A stretch of DNA of 64,000 nucleotides from NCBI RefSeq assembly GCF_000237925.1, contig NC_031502.1, positions 5,809,443 through 5,873,442 of the forward strand, given 5' to 3'. Below the pieces are notes generated by a model that was not told the origin of the DNA, ran no database searches, and saw nothing but the letters and a program-made list of their open reading frames with translations. How positions within the stretch are numbered: position 1 is the stretch's first letter; each line of letters begins with the position of its first letter. Source of the stretch: Schistosoma mansoni. Its lineage: Eukaryota; Platyhelminthes; Trematoda; Strigeidida; Schistosomatidae. This document shows positions 36,530 to 50,126 of this stretch, one piece after another. The position numbers and the translations under genes are program-made.

Positions 36530-36830
36530 GCTCAGGGTTTAATAACACTACTGTCCACAACAACTTTGCAATAAAGGATCTCAAACCCAGCCAAATCTGG
36601 AGTCAGGAATTAGTAAGTTCGAAAATATGTTTGGAAGATAGTCGGTGGTTCGAAAATTACATCAGCTTAGCCGACCGGATTTGTGTGGGATACGTAGCAC
36701 AAAGTACCCAATAATGGTTCGATGAGGATGCTTAACCGAGTGATTTCAGCTAGTATGTGTCAGGTGAAACTAACGATGTCAGCACTACTGTTGAGGACTT
36801 GTAACAACTTAAGTTGGCTGATTAAAGGTT
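36530..36830 (+). repeat. long inverted repeat, left arm
   Basis: From 'cagggtttaataacactact' (36,533-36,552) on, this arm is the near-exact reverse complement of 38,640-38,912. Identity is very high over the outer 230 bases and falls over the inner 50. No coding frame is shared. Confidence 0.85.
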
Positions 36831-37505
36831 GGTCGCAAACATCTCAGTAATGTCAAAACAAAGATTTGTGTTGGAGTCATTAATTTATCATGTTCATGTT
36901 ATATCAATATATATTAGTCATAAACCACATCTCATGCTCATTCTTAATCGGAAGCCCGAAGGATAAATGTGATTTATCACCGATAGAGATAGACACTCTT
37001 ATGACTACGAATTTGGTCGTACTCACTCCCGATTTGTGGCTTGCTCATGTAGAGCACTGTACCACGAGACACTATATTACATCTGAGGGAATTCGCTACC
37101 GAGATTTGTGGTCTATCCTCCTCCTTCAGTCGCCATTGAAGTCGGCTACTTGATCTTGATCCCAATCACACCACAACCACACAACACTTTAATACTTGGA
37201 GTGACAAACCGCCTATCATTGTCAAATTGCCAAAGAATCCGAAGGCTTTTTCAAAGAGAAAAGTCATGTGATAGGTCGACATCATAGTTTGTACGTCATC
37301 TTCAAGTCTTGGTGGGTGAAAGTGGAGTGTGTAGGACTGTGGTCTAATTCGATATTAGTACAACTATCTTTGCTACCATAATAATAGGCCCAATCTCAAA
37401 GTTGTAGATGTCATGATGCGAATATCTAATCTATAAGATCTTAAGTGAAAGTCAAATAGTAATGTACGCTGACTCGTCCTATCATCGCGATGAGAATTAT
37501 GATGT
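36831..37505. other. spacer of the inverted repeat, no gene seen
   Basis: Overlapping short frames on both strands near 36,890-37,165 look like shadows without motif support. I cannot identify this DNA. Confidence 0.3.
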
Positions 37506-37509
37506 TCAG

Positions 37510-37890
37510 CACTTCTGAGGAATTTTATAGTTAAGATCATGAGTCAATTGAAGCTAGACCACCGCGGAAAACCTGCAAGCACTGGATGGCCGTTTCGTCT
37601 ATCATGGGACTTCTCAGCAGTGCGCATCCACGAACCCGCTCTCGCGAGATTCGAACCCAGGACCTACCAGTCTCGAGCCAGAGCCATTAACCGATAGACC
37701 ACTGAGCTGGCATCCAATGGTGTTGATGTCTAACCCCAACCAATCCACGAAATTGCGCAACCAACTTCCAATGTACTGAGGTAGATACCTGTCTCTACCT
37801 GACATGGATTAGCTCCACTGGCCACGACTTCTCACTAGAACTCCAGGAATTACCTCAAGGAGCCAGTCACTAGTGAGCATATGATCATTA
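37510..37890 (-). mobile_element. Hammerhead SINE family A, long copy with leader
   Basis: In minus orientation: tail (37,520-37,570), hammerhead (37,579-37,623), B box complement (37,645-37,665), A box complement (37,690-37,710), leader and an extended 5' part to about 37,890 that recurs at 42,130-42,285. The ribozyme core reads CUGAGAA (G8 changed to A), so it should be dead. It is inserted between the arms of the 36.5/38.9-kb inverted repeat. Confidence 0.8.
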
Positions 37891-38639
37891 TCACTTACTT
37901 AGTTATTTCTTGATTTAAGTGATTTATGTGGAAATTTATATTTGTTTATCCTTTGCACTTAATTATGACATCTTCAAAATCAACTCAATATTTATCTCAG
38001 TTACACGAAACCTGATTTTTTATTATAATATTTTTTTCTTTTTCCTTTCTTTCCTTTTCTTCTTTTCTTCTTTTTTAAAAATATGGTAGATGTTATGCCA
38101 AACTTATTGTATTTCTGAGGAAACCGGAAATGGTTTCTTCACAACACTTATGTACCCACAAGATGCTTATGAACAACAAAAAATAACAATATTAATAATA
38201 ACTCTATTCCCAGGTGACTTTAGGGAGTAACGTCCTTCTTTTAACGAACAACTAATTTATTCAGTCGATTGGACAAGACCGTCTTGGTAGTTATTTTGGT
38301 TGTATTGAAAATATTCAGTTTTTAAGGCAAAAATTGATAAAGTTGAAGAATCATCATGAATTGGTTCATATAATGTTGATGAATCATTAGTGTGTTGATA
38401 GTAGCCATCGCTGATTCAACGTTTTGAAAGGTTCAGACCATTGTATTTGCTATCATGTTGTTCATGTGTCGAACAGAAATCTTTTCAATAAATCAAATCT
38501 AATACATTATATTGATAGACGAACAGGCTCCAAAGGAGTGAATGAATTTGCGAACTACAGTTATATAGGTTTTCAAACGCCATAGCTTCTTGCCTTTTTG
38601 ACTGTAGCGGTAAATAAATCCCAAAAACCAATAGTTATG
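37891..38639. other. spacer with polypyrimidine tract, no gene seen
   Basis: A C/T-rich tract lies at about 38,030-38,077. The remainder is AT-rich without exon signals. Confidence 0.35.
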
Positions 38640-38912
38640 TAAACTCTCAACAATGATGCCGACCTCGTTAGTTTCACCTGACACATACTAGCTGAAATCA
38701 CTCGGTTAAGCATCCTCATCGAACCATTATTGGGTACTTTGTGCTACGTATCCCACACAAATCCGGTCGGCTAAGCTGATGTAATTTTCGAACCACCGAC
38801 TATCTTCCAAACATATTTTCGAACTTACTAATTCCTGACTCCAGATTTGGCTGGGTTTGAGATCCTTTATTGCAAAGTTGTTGTGGACAGTAGTGTAATT
38901 AAACCCTGAATA
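38640..38912 (-). repeat. long inverted repeat, right arm
   Basis: Partner of 36,530-36,830. The outer end reads 'gtagtgtaattaaaccctg' (38,892-38,910). I found no duplicated target site outside the two arms. Confidence 0.85.
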
Positions 38913-39482
38913 TCGGGGACATCATTATGCCAATTAACAGTTCAATAATTAGGTACGTAGATATGCAATTAAAGAACTGAATAGCTGTCACACTCGGAAA
39001 ATGCTATCAGAGGTTCTGGTTGACAGTTACCGCTAATACAAAACTTCACATTTTTTTGCAGATTAGTAAACTATTAACATTAGTTGCCGAAGTTACCAGA
39101 AATGCGAAACCGCGTCAGTACTATGAGAAGCATTTATAAAGAATTCAGTGAAGTTAAATAAATAACAGTATATATATCAGAGTTTTCAGTTGAACAATCA
39201 CTTTTGATTCAACATTAATTGTTCGTTTTAATTCATCAGAGTGCATACAGTTGTCATAGTAAACTTTGTAACTTTTCAAAACAGTTGACAGTAACATTAG
39301 CATTCGGAAAGATAGAAACGACGATTGAGTCAAAATTATCGATCAATCGGTTAGTTGAGCCAATATCTCTTATCATACAGTTTCAGTTAGTTGGCAGTAA
39401 CCTGAATTTTCACTCATTTCATAGGGAGATTTGAACAAACGACTATTGTATCCAACTTGTTAAGTTGCACAATACATGTACA

Positions 39483-42400
39483 ATGGAGGAGGAAGTTGGA
39501 TTTGACAAGCTCAAATTAACAGGAGTAATAGGTTTTAATGGTTTGATTGTCTTTATGTTGTAAATATCAGTTATTAAGGAAAAATTCAGAACGGTTTCCT
39601 GGTACACCCTGATGGACAACATGTTGTATTTTCTCTAGGGAGCAACGTTATCATTGAAAATATAAGTACAGGAGAGCAGTTCTTTTTACAAGGACATACA
39701 AACGTCGTCGTGTGCATCGACATTGACAAGTCAGGATCATTCATAGCATCTGGTCAGGTTACATATATGGGATACAAAGTAACTGTTTTTATTTTCAACT
39801 AGACATATTTTAAGGCGACAATTATTGTGTGGAGTTTCGAAAAAAGGGAAAAATATGCCGAATTTGTGCTTCACAAAGTGAAAATTCAAGCCCTTAGCTT
39901 TTCACCGAATTCAAGTTATCTTGCAAGTCTTGGGGGACAAGATGATGGAAGGTAATTCTTCTAGCATTTCTCACACTTACAGCGTTGTTGTTTGGTCTGT
40001 GTCAAAACGAGAAGCCGTTTGCGGAAGTCCGGCACAGCCACAGAGTGCTGGAGTAACATTGGCGCTAGCTTGCGCTAATATTTCTGAAAACACTTTTATT
40101 ACAGCTGGAGAGTATGTCACTCTGACATTTGTAAACGTTTTTAAGAAACACAGTGCGAGTATGGAGCTTAGATTTGGAAAATCGTAAAATCAGGCCAGCA
40201 GACTGCAACTTGGGTCAAATTAAGCGGACTATTAACTGCCTGTCTGTATGTGTAGCGTTTTAATAGTGATCTCTTTATAGGTTTCCCATAATGACGAAAT
40301 ATTTTTTGCAGGAACTACGACTGGCGATGTTTTGACTATTAGTATGAAGCATCACTTGCTACAAGTTATTGCACCTGAAAAAAATGGATTCAGTATGGGT
40401 GTAACAACACTTACAATATTAGGGGAGTCAATGTTACTTGTTGGATCAGGGGATGGAGTTGTGCAAGAACTTTGTTACACCGTTAGAAAAGAGGGAAAAC
40501 GTTGCTTTCCAGCACTGGCTAAAACAAAGTAAGTCAGTCTACTGAGTTCACCTTCATAAGTGGAATGTCTGTCTTTATAAACAAACTTTATTGTACATTT
40601 TTGGCTCCAAATCTTCTGCATTTAGCAATTCTAACTTATTATTTTCTGCATTGCCAGAAGAAACGCGGATGATTTTGTCGAGTAAAAAATCAAAAAGTAG
40701 AGACTGTCGCACGCTGAATGATAAATTTCTAAATTATTCACACTCAGAAAACATGTTCTGAGCCGTTAGGTTGTTTCCCTCTGTTTAAAATTTAGAAAAA
40801 ACAATGAAGCCCCCTTAAAGTAAAATTAACAACCTTGACCTAATCAACTAAGGATAACTTGATCGGTTAAATTCGTGAAATAAGAAAAAAACTATTGGAC
40901 CGATACTTTTATTCCTTCAGGTTCTAGGATTGCAAATAGCTATTTGAAGCTTGCGTTCTATCCGTGATCTGTTAAAAACTAGTTTGCTAATACGATCGAT
41001 TGTCAGGTCAACTTATGTAAACTGTTTTATCATAGTTCCTAGAACCCCATTTGGTGTTCTACTCAAGATCATTAGTATTCTGCATAGTGTTTGACCTCAA
41101 CAACCTGATGGACTCCTGAGTTATTGTATCACACATTGTCTTAATGGAGTTGCATTCAAAATTCTGTATCATTTTGGAGTTTTATTTCAGTAGGATCAGT
41201 TTTATATCCGATTGGCTTCTGTATCCGCCTATTCTATATTAACCTTTATTCAGGGTTTGTATTCTGGTAAGGTCAAAAACTGTTAAGAATTATTAGTTTA
41301 TGATGTATATTGTGCAACTTCTTGCCAACTGTCAATGAAAACTCGGATTTGTCATACACAACTTCGAGCTTTCTGTTTACATGTAGTTGGGTCTGTATCA
41401 GTTGCATCTAGCCAACGTATTCTACGATTGTACATATAAACTTGTTGTGACCTTTGCCCGATTAATTATCACACGGTATGATTTCCAATCAGAACACGAC
41501 TTATACAATCTTAGCACTATGCCAAAAGAATGATGCGCTGACCGGTACGAGAAGCCTAGAATCTTTTTTCGTCCTTCTTATCTAGACCTTCCTGTTCAAC
41601 TCAAAGAACACCAATATCAGCTTCCACTGCATGAATCATATATTTCAGATGTGCTTAGTTTATGTAAAAACAGACCAAACCATATCATGCTGTAACACAG
41701 AAAATAACAACTATACAAGAACGAGCCAAAAGTGACTGTGATTGTGAGAAAATGTAACTAGTAAGTGGGGAATAACTTAATGATAGTAAATCGCGTAATA
41801 GTAGTCAATAAGTCAAATGGAAGCTTGTAACAAAAGGAATATAAACATATGTATAATATAGTTATGTAATAATTATACAATAACAATAAATGTAATAGTA
41901 GTCCACAAATAATTCCCGATAGTTACTGTTCATAGTTGAAATCATGAGTCAATTGAAGCTAGACCACCATGGAAAACCTGGAAGCACTGGACGACCGTTT
42001 CGTCCTATTGTGAGACTCCTCATCAGAGCGCATCCACGATCCCGCCTTACGAGACTCGAACCCAGGACCTATCAGTCTCGCGCGCGAGCGCTTAACCACT
42101 AGACCACTGAGCCGGCATCCGATGGTGTTAATGTCTAACTTCAACCAATTCACGAAGAGGAGCAACCGTTCTCCATTGTCTTCAGTGAGTTACTATTTCA
42201 CAACAGACCTGGTTGAACTCCACTGGTCAGTGCTTCTCACTAAAACTCCGGTAAATACCTCTTGAAGCCAGTCACTGTTCACTTATTCTACTTTAAAATG
42301 TAACAAATCTCGCGTGAATAATCCAGATATAAGGGCAAAATGGTCTTACGAGGGCCGTTTAATTGAAAATTAGGAGATTTCATCTCAGTGACTGATTGAA

Positions 42401-45400
42401 TTATTATTTGGTAATCGTATACTTTATTTTATTACATTGATATAACGACATTTCGTGTTATGGTTTCCCATAAACTGATTACTTATTGACTAAAATTTCA
42501 TTTATTTTTAACTCCGGAAGTATGTGGGTAAAAGAGCTGCATATTAGTCATTTGCCAGACATTTCCTGTGATACAAACAGTTACAGTAAAGGTGCTACAC
42601 TGTTAATTTTTACCTTAACAAGGTTTCATTTCACATTTTCGTATTGAGTCTCGTAATATGACTATCTTGACTTTAAAACGTTACTTTACCAGGCATAAAT
42701 AATTCAATACATACCTGAAATAAGACTGAAAAGTTTGAATTCCAATTTAAAACAAGAAGGACAAACGAACATACTCTAAATACATGCACATGAAACTAAC
42801 TAACTGTTGTGGTAAGAGAATGCGTTTTAGGTATAAAACAATAATTTCAAATAGCAGTAAAGTAACCAGTTCATATTAAAGGTCAGAAGCCAAAGTGAAT
42901 ATGCGATAGAGAGATGTTGAAAAGCATTTGTATTTATTTAAAGATAAGTAAAAGGTTCAAGAATAATAAAAGTCAGTCACCACAAGTATTTTGTAGCATA
43001 TATAAATGTACACGTTTTACCAGTAAAAGAACTTTGTATCATCAAGGCAATAATAAACTAGTGTTAATTTCTCAAAAGTTTATTTCATTTACCAGAATCA
43101 AACTAACAAATTATGTTTGCTATTTTAACTGTTAACCATAATTCAGGTTAATTCAAACTAACTGGCTAAAACTTTTTGATGTTCATAATTTAACGTACAT
43201 TTTGATATCACATAAGTTAGTAGTTAATGAAAATCAAGAATAACGAAAGTTTTCTTCTATCCCTTTGGGGATTCCAAAATTAGGAATCATCAATGAAGTT
43301 TCTGATTATGTTGTCTTTAACCTTTAGGATGGTATACACTTGTTTAAAATTTGAAAAGCTGAACGTTTTGAAAATATTTAGTCTTTATTTTGTTGTATTT
43401 TCAAAAAGAACAAAGTTCTGTAATGTGATATTCGTCATGTCATAACATTTTTACTTAAAATTATCAGTGTGAATTTCGAACGAACATGTCGGTGTTTTAG
43501 ATGTTCGGTTACAAAATCTGTATATTTTATTACAGTAAAACGAAAGAGCTTTTGGGAAAAGTCACAGCTATTAGTCTTCGTGGAGAAGGGCACCAATTCT
43601 TTGTTACAACTGATAAATGTCACCTTTATCGGTTTAATTATTCGGATTTCAGCCATGAACTTGTTAAAACATGCCATAACGCTGCGGTCAACGACATTAA
43701 ATTCCCGTAGTAAGTAAAAATATTATATTAATATTTTTAATAATAACTAATATTGTCAAGTTAGAATTTTGTGTTGATTGTTATTGAAAGGCACAAATTT
43801 ACATAGAAATATTCGAAATTAGCGATCGTAATAAAAAGCTCTTACTTGTTGTTACATAAAAGGATAAAATTTAAACGGAATAATGTAGATGGATTCAGTA
43901 AATGAGCCTCAACAATTTCCATGTTATGTTTCAAATCGCCACCTAGTAAGTTCAGTCAGTCATCTGTAATGTAGGATCAGACACATATATGCATCGGTTC
44001 AAGTTACCAAACCTCATTAGCACAACAAGATGAACATTAAATTCGTAGGAGCAGTTACTTCAGTGGTAGTAATTGATGTGTGGGCGAGAATGACAATGAT
44101 TGGTTGTCTTGATGAGTCAGACATTAGATAGGATGACAGGTATTATGTGTTATATATATTCCCCTATCCTTATTATGTATGGACACTTATTGACGGACTG
44201 TTATTGATTGACTGTTTCTTGTGTCGGATTTTGGTATGGAAATATATTGACGTTGTAGTCAGGCTAATCTCGTGTTCTTGATCTGAGTTGTGTTGAAGTC
44301 CTGTAGAATAGACACTGGTTGAGAATCTAGTGTAGATATTCGTCTAAGGTAAATTAGCGTCCCACATACGTGTAAAAAGTGAAAGGACTGTTATAACAGA
44401 AACCCCTAGAGTTATAACAAACATCCTTTATATTTATAACAGTAATATATGAAAGAAAGATTGTGTATAAGGATATAATACAGGAAAAAAATTAGTTCGT
44501 AGAAAGAAAGGTATAAAACAGTTCTAATCTCACGGTTTAAGAGAAGACAAAGAGTGTATACACCAACGTCATTGTGATCGACTCTGAGCCATGTCATCCA
44601 GATTCTCCAAACACTGGTTAAAATAGTCACGCGGACTATAACTAAGTACTCTGCATCTATCAACATCACTCACACCAAAATTTAGTGACTTCAAGGACTG
44701 ATGTCACGTTTTGGTTTGGCCGCCGCTAACTTTCTTCCAACCGTCCCCAACACTAGTTAGCGTTGTGTGTCGTGGTAATTGGTGTTCAGGCATACGTAAC
44801 ATGTGGCCTAACCATCTCAGTCAATGAAGATTTAAAACCTCATAAACTGATTTACCATCATTCCGTGACAGCTTGCGTATAACCTCACCATTACTTACCC
44901 GATGATCCCAGTAGATGCGAGCAATATTTCTAAGGCATTTGTAGCCAAATACTAGTAACTTACGAGTATCTTCTAATCTTAATGGCCACGTTACGTGATC
45001 GTGAAGTAGGACAGGATGAACTGCTGCGCAGTATACTCGTCCCTTAATTGATAGACGGATATCTCGTCTTCGCCTTAGGTGACGTGAATTGGAAAAAGAC
45101 AAACGAGCTTTTTGAATCCGTGCAGAGATTTCATCAGACACCAACCCATTAGATATGATCTTCTAATCTTCTAATGAGTTAGTTAAACTGGGTAATGGGT
45201 AGCTGTGGAGCACGTGACGACTGTTTCGTTCTATTTGAGATTTATCAGCTGGATATACCTGAATCCCAGTGTCAATTTTGACATTGGGACTCTAACCCAC
45301 TACCTTTAGTTTTATACAACGGAAAAACTCAGACACAAAAATAATACCCTTTGAATTTGTTAATAGCTATTTCAACTCATTATACCAGTACATAATGGGA

Positions 45401-48400
45401 TGGTGTTTGAAATAAGAAGTACTGGGTTCAAGTTTTAATACGAACATCTACACTGCTATGGCAGTAAATCTGGCTGAAAAGTACAAATAGAACGAAATGC
45501 ACCGTCTGGATTTCATTGCAAATCACAATTCAACTTGACTAAAAACTTGTATCTAAGTTTTTATTTATTTTATTTCATTTAAACACATAAATATTGGTAC
45601 AAGGAAGCACCAGATAAATATGCGCCTCACAAATCTCATTCGATTTGTGTGAGGGCTGTGATACTACCCAGGTGTCCAGACTGAAGCAGGTGGTCTGCTT
45701 AGGGGACCACACCCGGAGTCTTTGACCTGAAGGTCTAGTCCACAAGGCAGTGGAGCATCGTGAGGAGATGCAGTCCCATGGTAGCCGGTGATCAATGATT
45801 GATTCGTACGCCATTTGTTCCCTCAGGATACTGGAGCCCATGTGCACCATTGGTTTGGAATCAGGGTTTTCCAACTCCCCTAGGTGGACACTCCACATCC
45901 ACCAACCCGGTTAAAGCGCCAGACATTCGCTTTTCGTCCTCTCAATTTCGTAAACAACACCCCCGCCACGAGAAGGCAGTGAGTAGGACTTCCCTGGCAG
46001 AGGCTATATATTCGCTGGCCATATGAGAGCATTTCGAGAGGGAGAGTGGACTCTCCCCACTCTCGGCCGTACCAGGGCATTTGGGGGCTGTATCTAAGTG
46101 ATCCGCTCAGAATGCACATTTATCGATCAAATGCAGAACTTGGTATCAACATTGGGAAAACTTAGACACTTACTAGTAATAATATTTTAATGATTGATTT
46201 TAGACGTGTATTAATTAATGACCAAATGTTTTTTTTAATTTATTTTGTTAGTAAATACTCTGAATTGTTTGTAACATGTGCTTACCAAGACATTCGTGTT
46301 TTTAATAAAATAAATCAACATGAACTGCTACGTATCAATATACCAAATATGACATGTTATTGTATAGACATATTACGTGATGGAGCAGCTATTATATCAG
46401 GTAACGGAAATTGTTTGTTAGCATATAGTCTTAGTGAAACTGACAGTAATTTTCATGACACCTATATACTTCAGTAACTTTATTACAGCAACCAACACAT
46501 TGAAATTTCATTTTCATAGTATGCCTATTTGTACTAATTGGTAGTTCACAGAAGTCATGGTTAATGAAGTTAAAGACCAATAAAAATGTAGTTGTTCAAG
46601 TGAACTTAATGTTTGATGAGGGATATCCAGTACTCAACTGCTACTATATCAACGAAATGTAGGCGCGCGCAATACGGCAAGAGTTTCTGAGCAGTTGTAA
46701 CGTCCAGTCCTTGGTAGGTTTACGTCTGGCCTGAAGGTACCTTGTGTGAAGAGGAGTAAGGAAGTGAACCTGGAGGAGAAAAGAACTAAGTGAAAAGTGG
46801 ACTGAAGACTCAGTAAGCACATAGAATGCACTTATATCGAGTAATGAAAGTAACTGACAACAATTAGAAATATCACAACACGAGACTAAGACAATTTGAT
46901 AGTCGAAACTAGAAGTTGGTAGCGTAAGGTTTCGAATGCATAAAGCATTAGAACGATTGGGACGATCTGTTTGATATATTTTATTTGTAAAGTAAAACAA
47001 ACAAACAAATGGCATGCATATGCATATGCAACTGGTTTGTATAAATATTTTACAAATGCTATTTCGGATATGATATGTACAACGTTATCTAGTTTAATAG
47101 AGGATAGTAATTATAATTAATTTATACAACTCTAATACACTGATGGATGGATGAAGAGAGGGGGCATGATGTAATTGACTACAAAAAATATATGTACATT
47201 GTAACGACAGTGATAGATAAAAGGGTAAAAGTAACAGTAATTACCGAATAACAGCCGCAGAGTGATCAAATAATCGGGACAAAAATGATATTACTAATGT
47301 GATCACTAGTGACTTATTTCAGGAGATAAATCTGAAATTCTAGTGAAAGTCATGACCAGTGGAGCACAATCATACCAAGTTGGAAACAGTAAACCATTGA
47401 ACAGACTGAATGATGGCGATAAGACTGAGAGTCGATCAAAGTTAGACATATGTACTGTTGTAATTTGGTTCAGCAGTCTATCAGTTAAACACTCGTGAGC
47501 AAAACCGAAGGTCTGGAGCTAGGTTAGAATTGAAGAGTGGGTGGTTACTTTTGAGGAGTTAAGTACTAAGAAAAAAAAATCTGTTTGATACTTCTTAATT
47601 TTAGTGGATGTCCCCCATAAGTCGATCAGTGATAACGAAAACACTCAACAATGTATATTAGACTCTGTACTGATAATATTAATAATAATAATAATAATAA
47701 TAATAGAAGATATCTGAAAACTGAAGATTAGTAATAATGACCACAAATTAGAAATAAAAATTTGAATGGAAAGGACAATAGGAGTTTTATTGTGGTCAAA
47801 TTACTGATAACGAATTTTATAAACATTATACGGTTGGAATCATACACTGTATGGGTGAAATTATTTAAACCTCTAATTCAAGAACCTGTCAAGAGAAAGC
47901 AATTTCAATAAAATCCATAAGAGCGTGGTACAAACATTTCTAACACTTGTTTGGCCATACTAGAACTGAAAGTCCCAACCTTAGCTATTACACTTCATAT
48001 CTTCTGTAGAAAACTGAACCGAATAGACCTAGAATGTTAGCGTAAAAATGTGTATAATCAATTGTCTAGAGAGATAAAGAGGATCGGTTTGCAATCACGC
48101 TCGCGGACCTAGCGAATCAAAATTCTGTCACACCAGCAGTTTCTTTATGTTCTTAAATGAACAATCATAGAAAAGCCATAAACGATTTGATGGAAAATGA
48201 TCAAATAGCCTTGTTAAGACCTGGAAAAAAGATCCAGTTTTTCTGTTTTCAGTAAACAATAATGGGTTTCAGAAATCTAGATCAGTACTTAGATGGAAGA
48301 TTTACAGCATACGAAATACAATTAATTCACTTCATCTTACGATATTTATTCTTGATTTACAAAAGTATAATAATGAAACAAATTGAATAAAACATAGTTC

Positions 48401-50036
48401 ATCATTTAGTCACTTATTAGTAGTAAAATTATGAGAAAGTTAAGTAAATCTCCATGTTAACTGAACGTTAAATAAAACCACATATGAGACTAAAGGACAG
48501 ATAAGATCGTCGATGTTCATGCTGTCAACTGAACCATGAATATTAAAAGTTTGTTCTTTATCAAATAACAGATTTTATAATCAGTCTAATATGTATAAAA
48601 TTGCAAAACGAACATAATTTAAATGAGTCATTTGAGATTTGTTTGAAAGAGTTTAGAAGAATTTCCTTAAATTATAACAAACATTAATCATTCAACCTGG
48701 ATAAATTCATTTGGCAATGGCAAAATTAAGCCACATCTCTTATCAGTTGAATAAGGTAGGTAATATTAGGAAATATCTATTGATACTGATGTTTTGTAGA
48801 AGTTCAGGAAACTACAAAATAGATTACCACAATAAAATAGAAAGTAAACAATTTGAGGAAAGATATTTATTCAGATAGCTTTATTATACGCCAATGTACA
48901 GTTGCCTGTTTCCGATGTTGTGGAAAATATTTTAAACTGAAAGTTTAGGTTATGTCTTTCGAACGCTGATAGGTAGCATGTATCATGTTGTCAAGTCAGT
49001 ATTCGATTTTCGATTAGTTCACCTATAAGCCAGTAAGATCACTGACCTGTTTATCAATTGATACACTAACCAATGAACACAATCTAGGCCTGAACGCTTA
49101 TTGGTCCTCGAGCTCCTTTGATCCCAGTAGTCAATCAGGAGACACATACAGGAAAGAGATCAGTAATTTATTGTACTCAATTCAATTCTGATTCAACTCA
49201 CAATAATGTGCTTCGAATGACGGCCCACATAGCACAACGAACAGGAAATCATATTTTAAACACAATAATACCGCAAGTGGTAGAGTGATGAGCTGTCAGT
49301 AAATGATTATTTAGCGACAACTAAGGTATGATAAAACATATAGAGACATTTCATAGACCCACTAAAAGCCTATAATAAGGTGAATATGAAAATGCAACAA
49401 TAAAGTTATCTGCTAATTATACGATGAAAATACGGGTCTTACTATTTCGGAAAATAGTTCCGAAAGTGGCAACTTCGCCAGTATTCGTCCCGGTAAAAGT
49501 TTATTAAACAATTAGTTCCGAAATAAATATTAAATGACTTTTATTCACAACTAATTTTTTTATTAATGAAGGATGGGATGACAGCAAAATAAGAGCATTT
49601 TACCCCGAAACCGGAAGGTTAATGTATACTATTCAAAATGCTCACAAGAAAGGTGTAACTGCATTATGCAGCACATCAACATGTGACCGGATAATTAGTG
49701 GTGGAGGTGAAGGCCAAGTACGTGTATGGGATATTAGAGAAGCTCAACCTGCGAATAATCAATTACATCGTAGTAGACTAAAACGTACAGACAAATCGAA
49801 TAGTATACAGAACTCTAATTACTCTACTAAACTAGTAGCTGCAATGTATGAGCATACAAATGCCGTTTCGTGTATTCAGATAAGCAGAGATGATAAGTCG
49901 TGCGTATCAGCTTCAGCAGATTCTACTTGTATTATTTGGTGTTTAGAGTAAGTTTTGTTACTATTATTTTAAGTTTTAAATGAATAATGTCAGATTGAAA
50001 AATGGCTTTTCTTTTAGTGTCTTTGATTTGCAAGAA

Positions 50037-50126
<90 letters not shown>

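Noticed and set aside
43435-43710. Other frames over CFAP52 exon 7, including an opposite-strand frame
   Set aside because: Only the frame of 43,536-43,709 matches CFAP52 and has splice signals in phase; the others are shadows.
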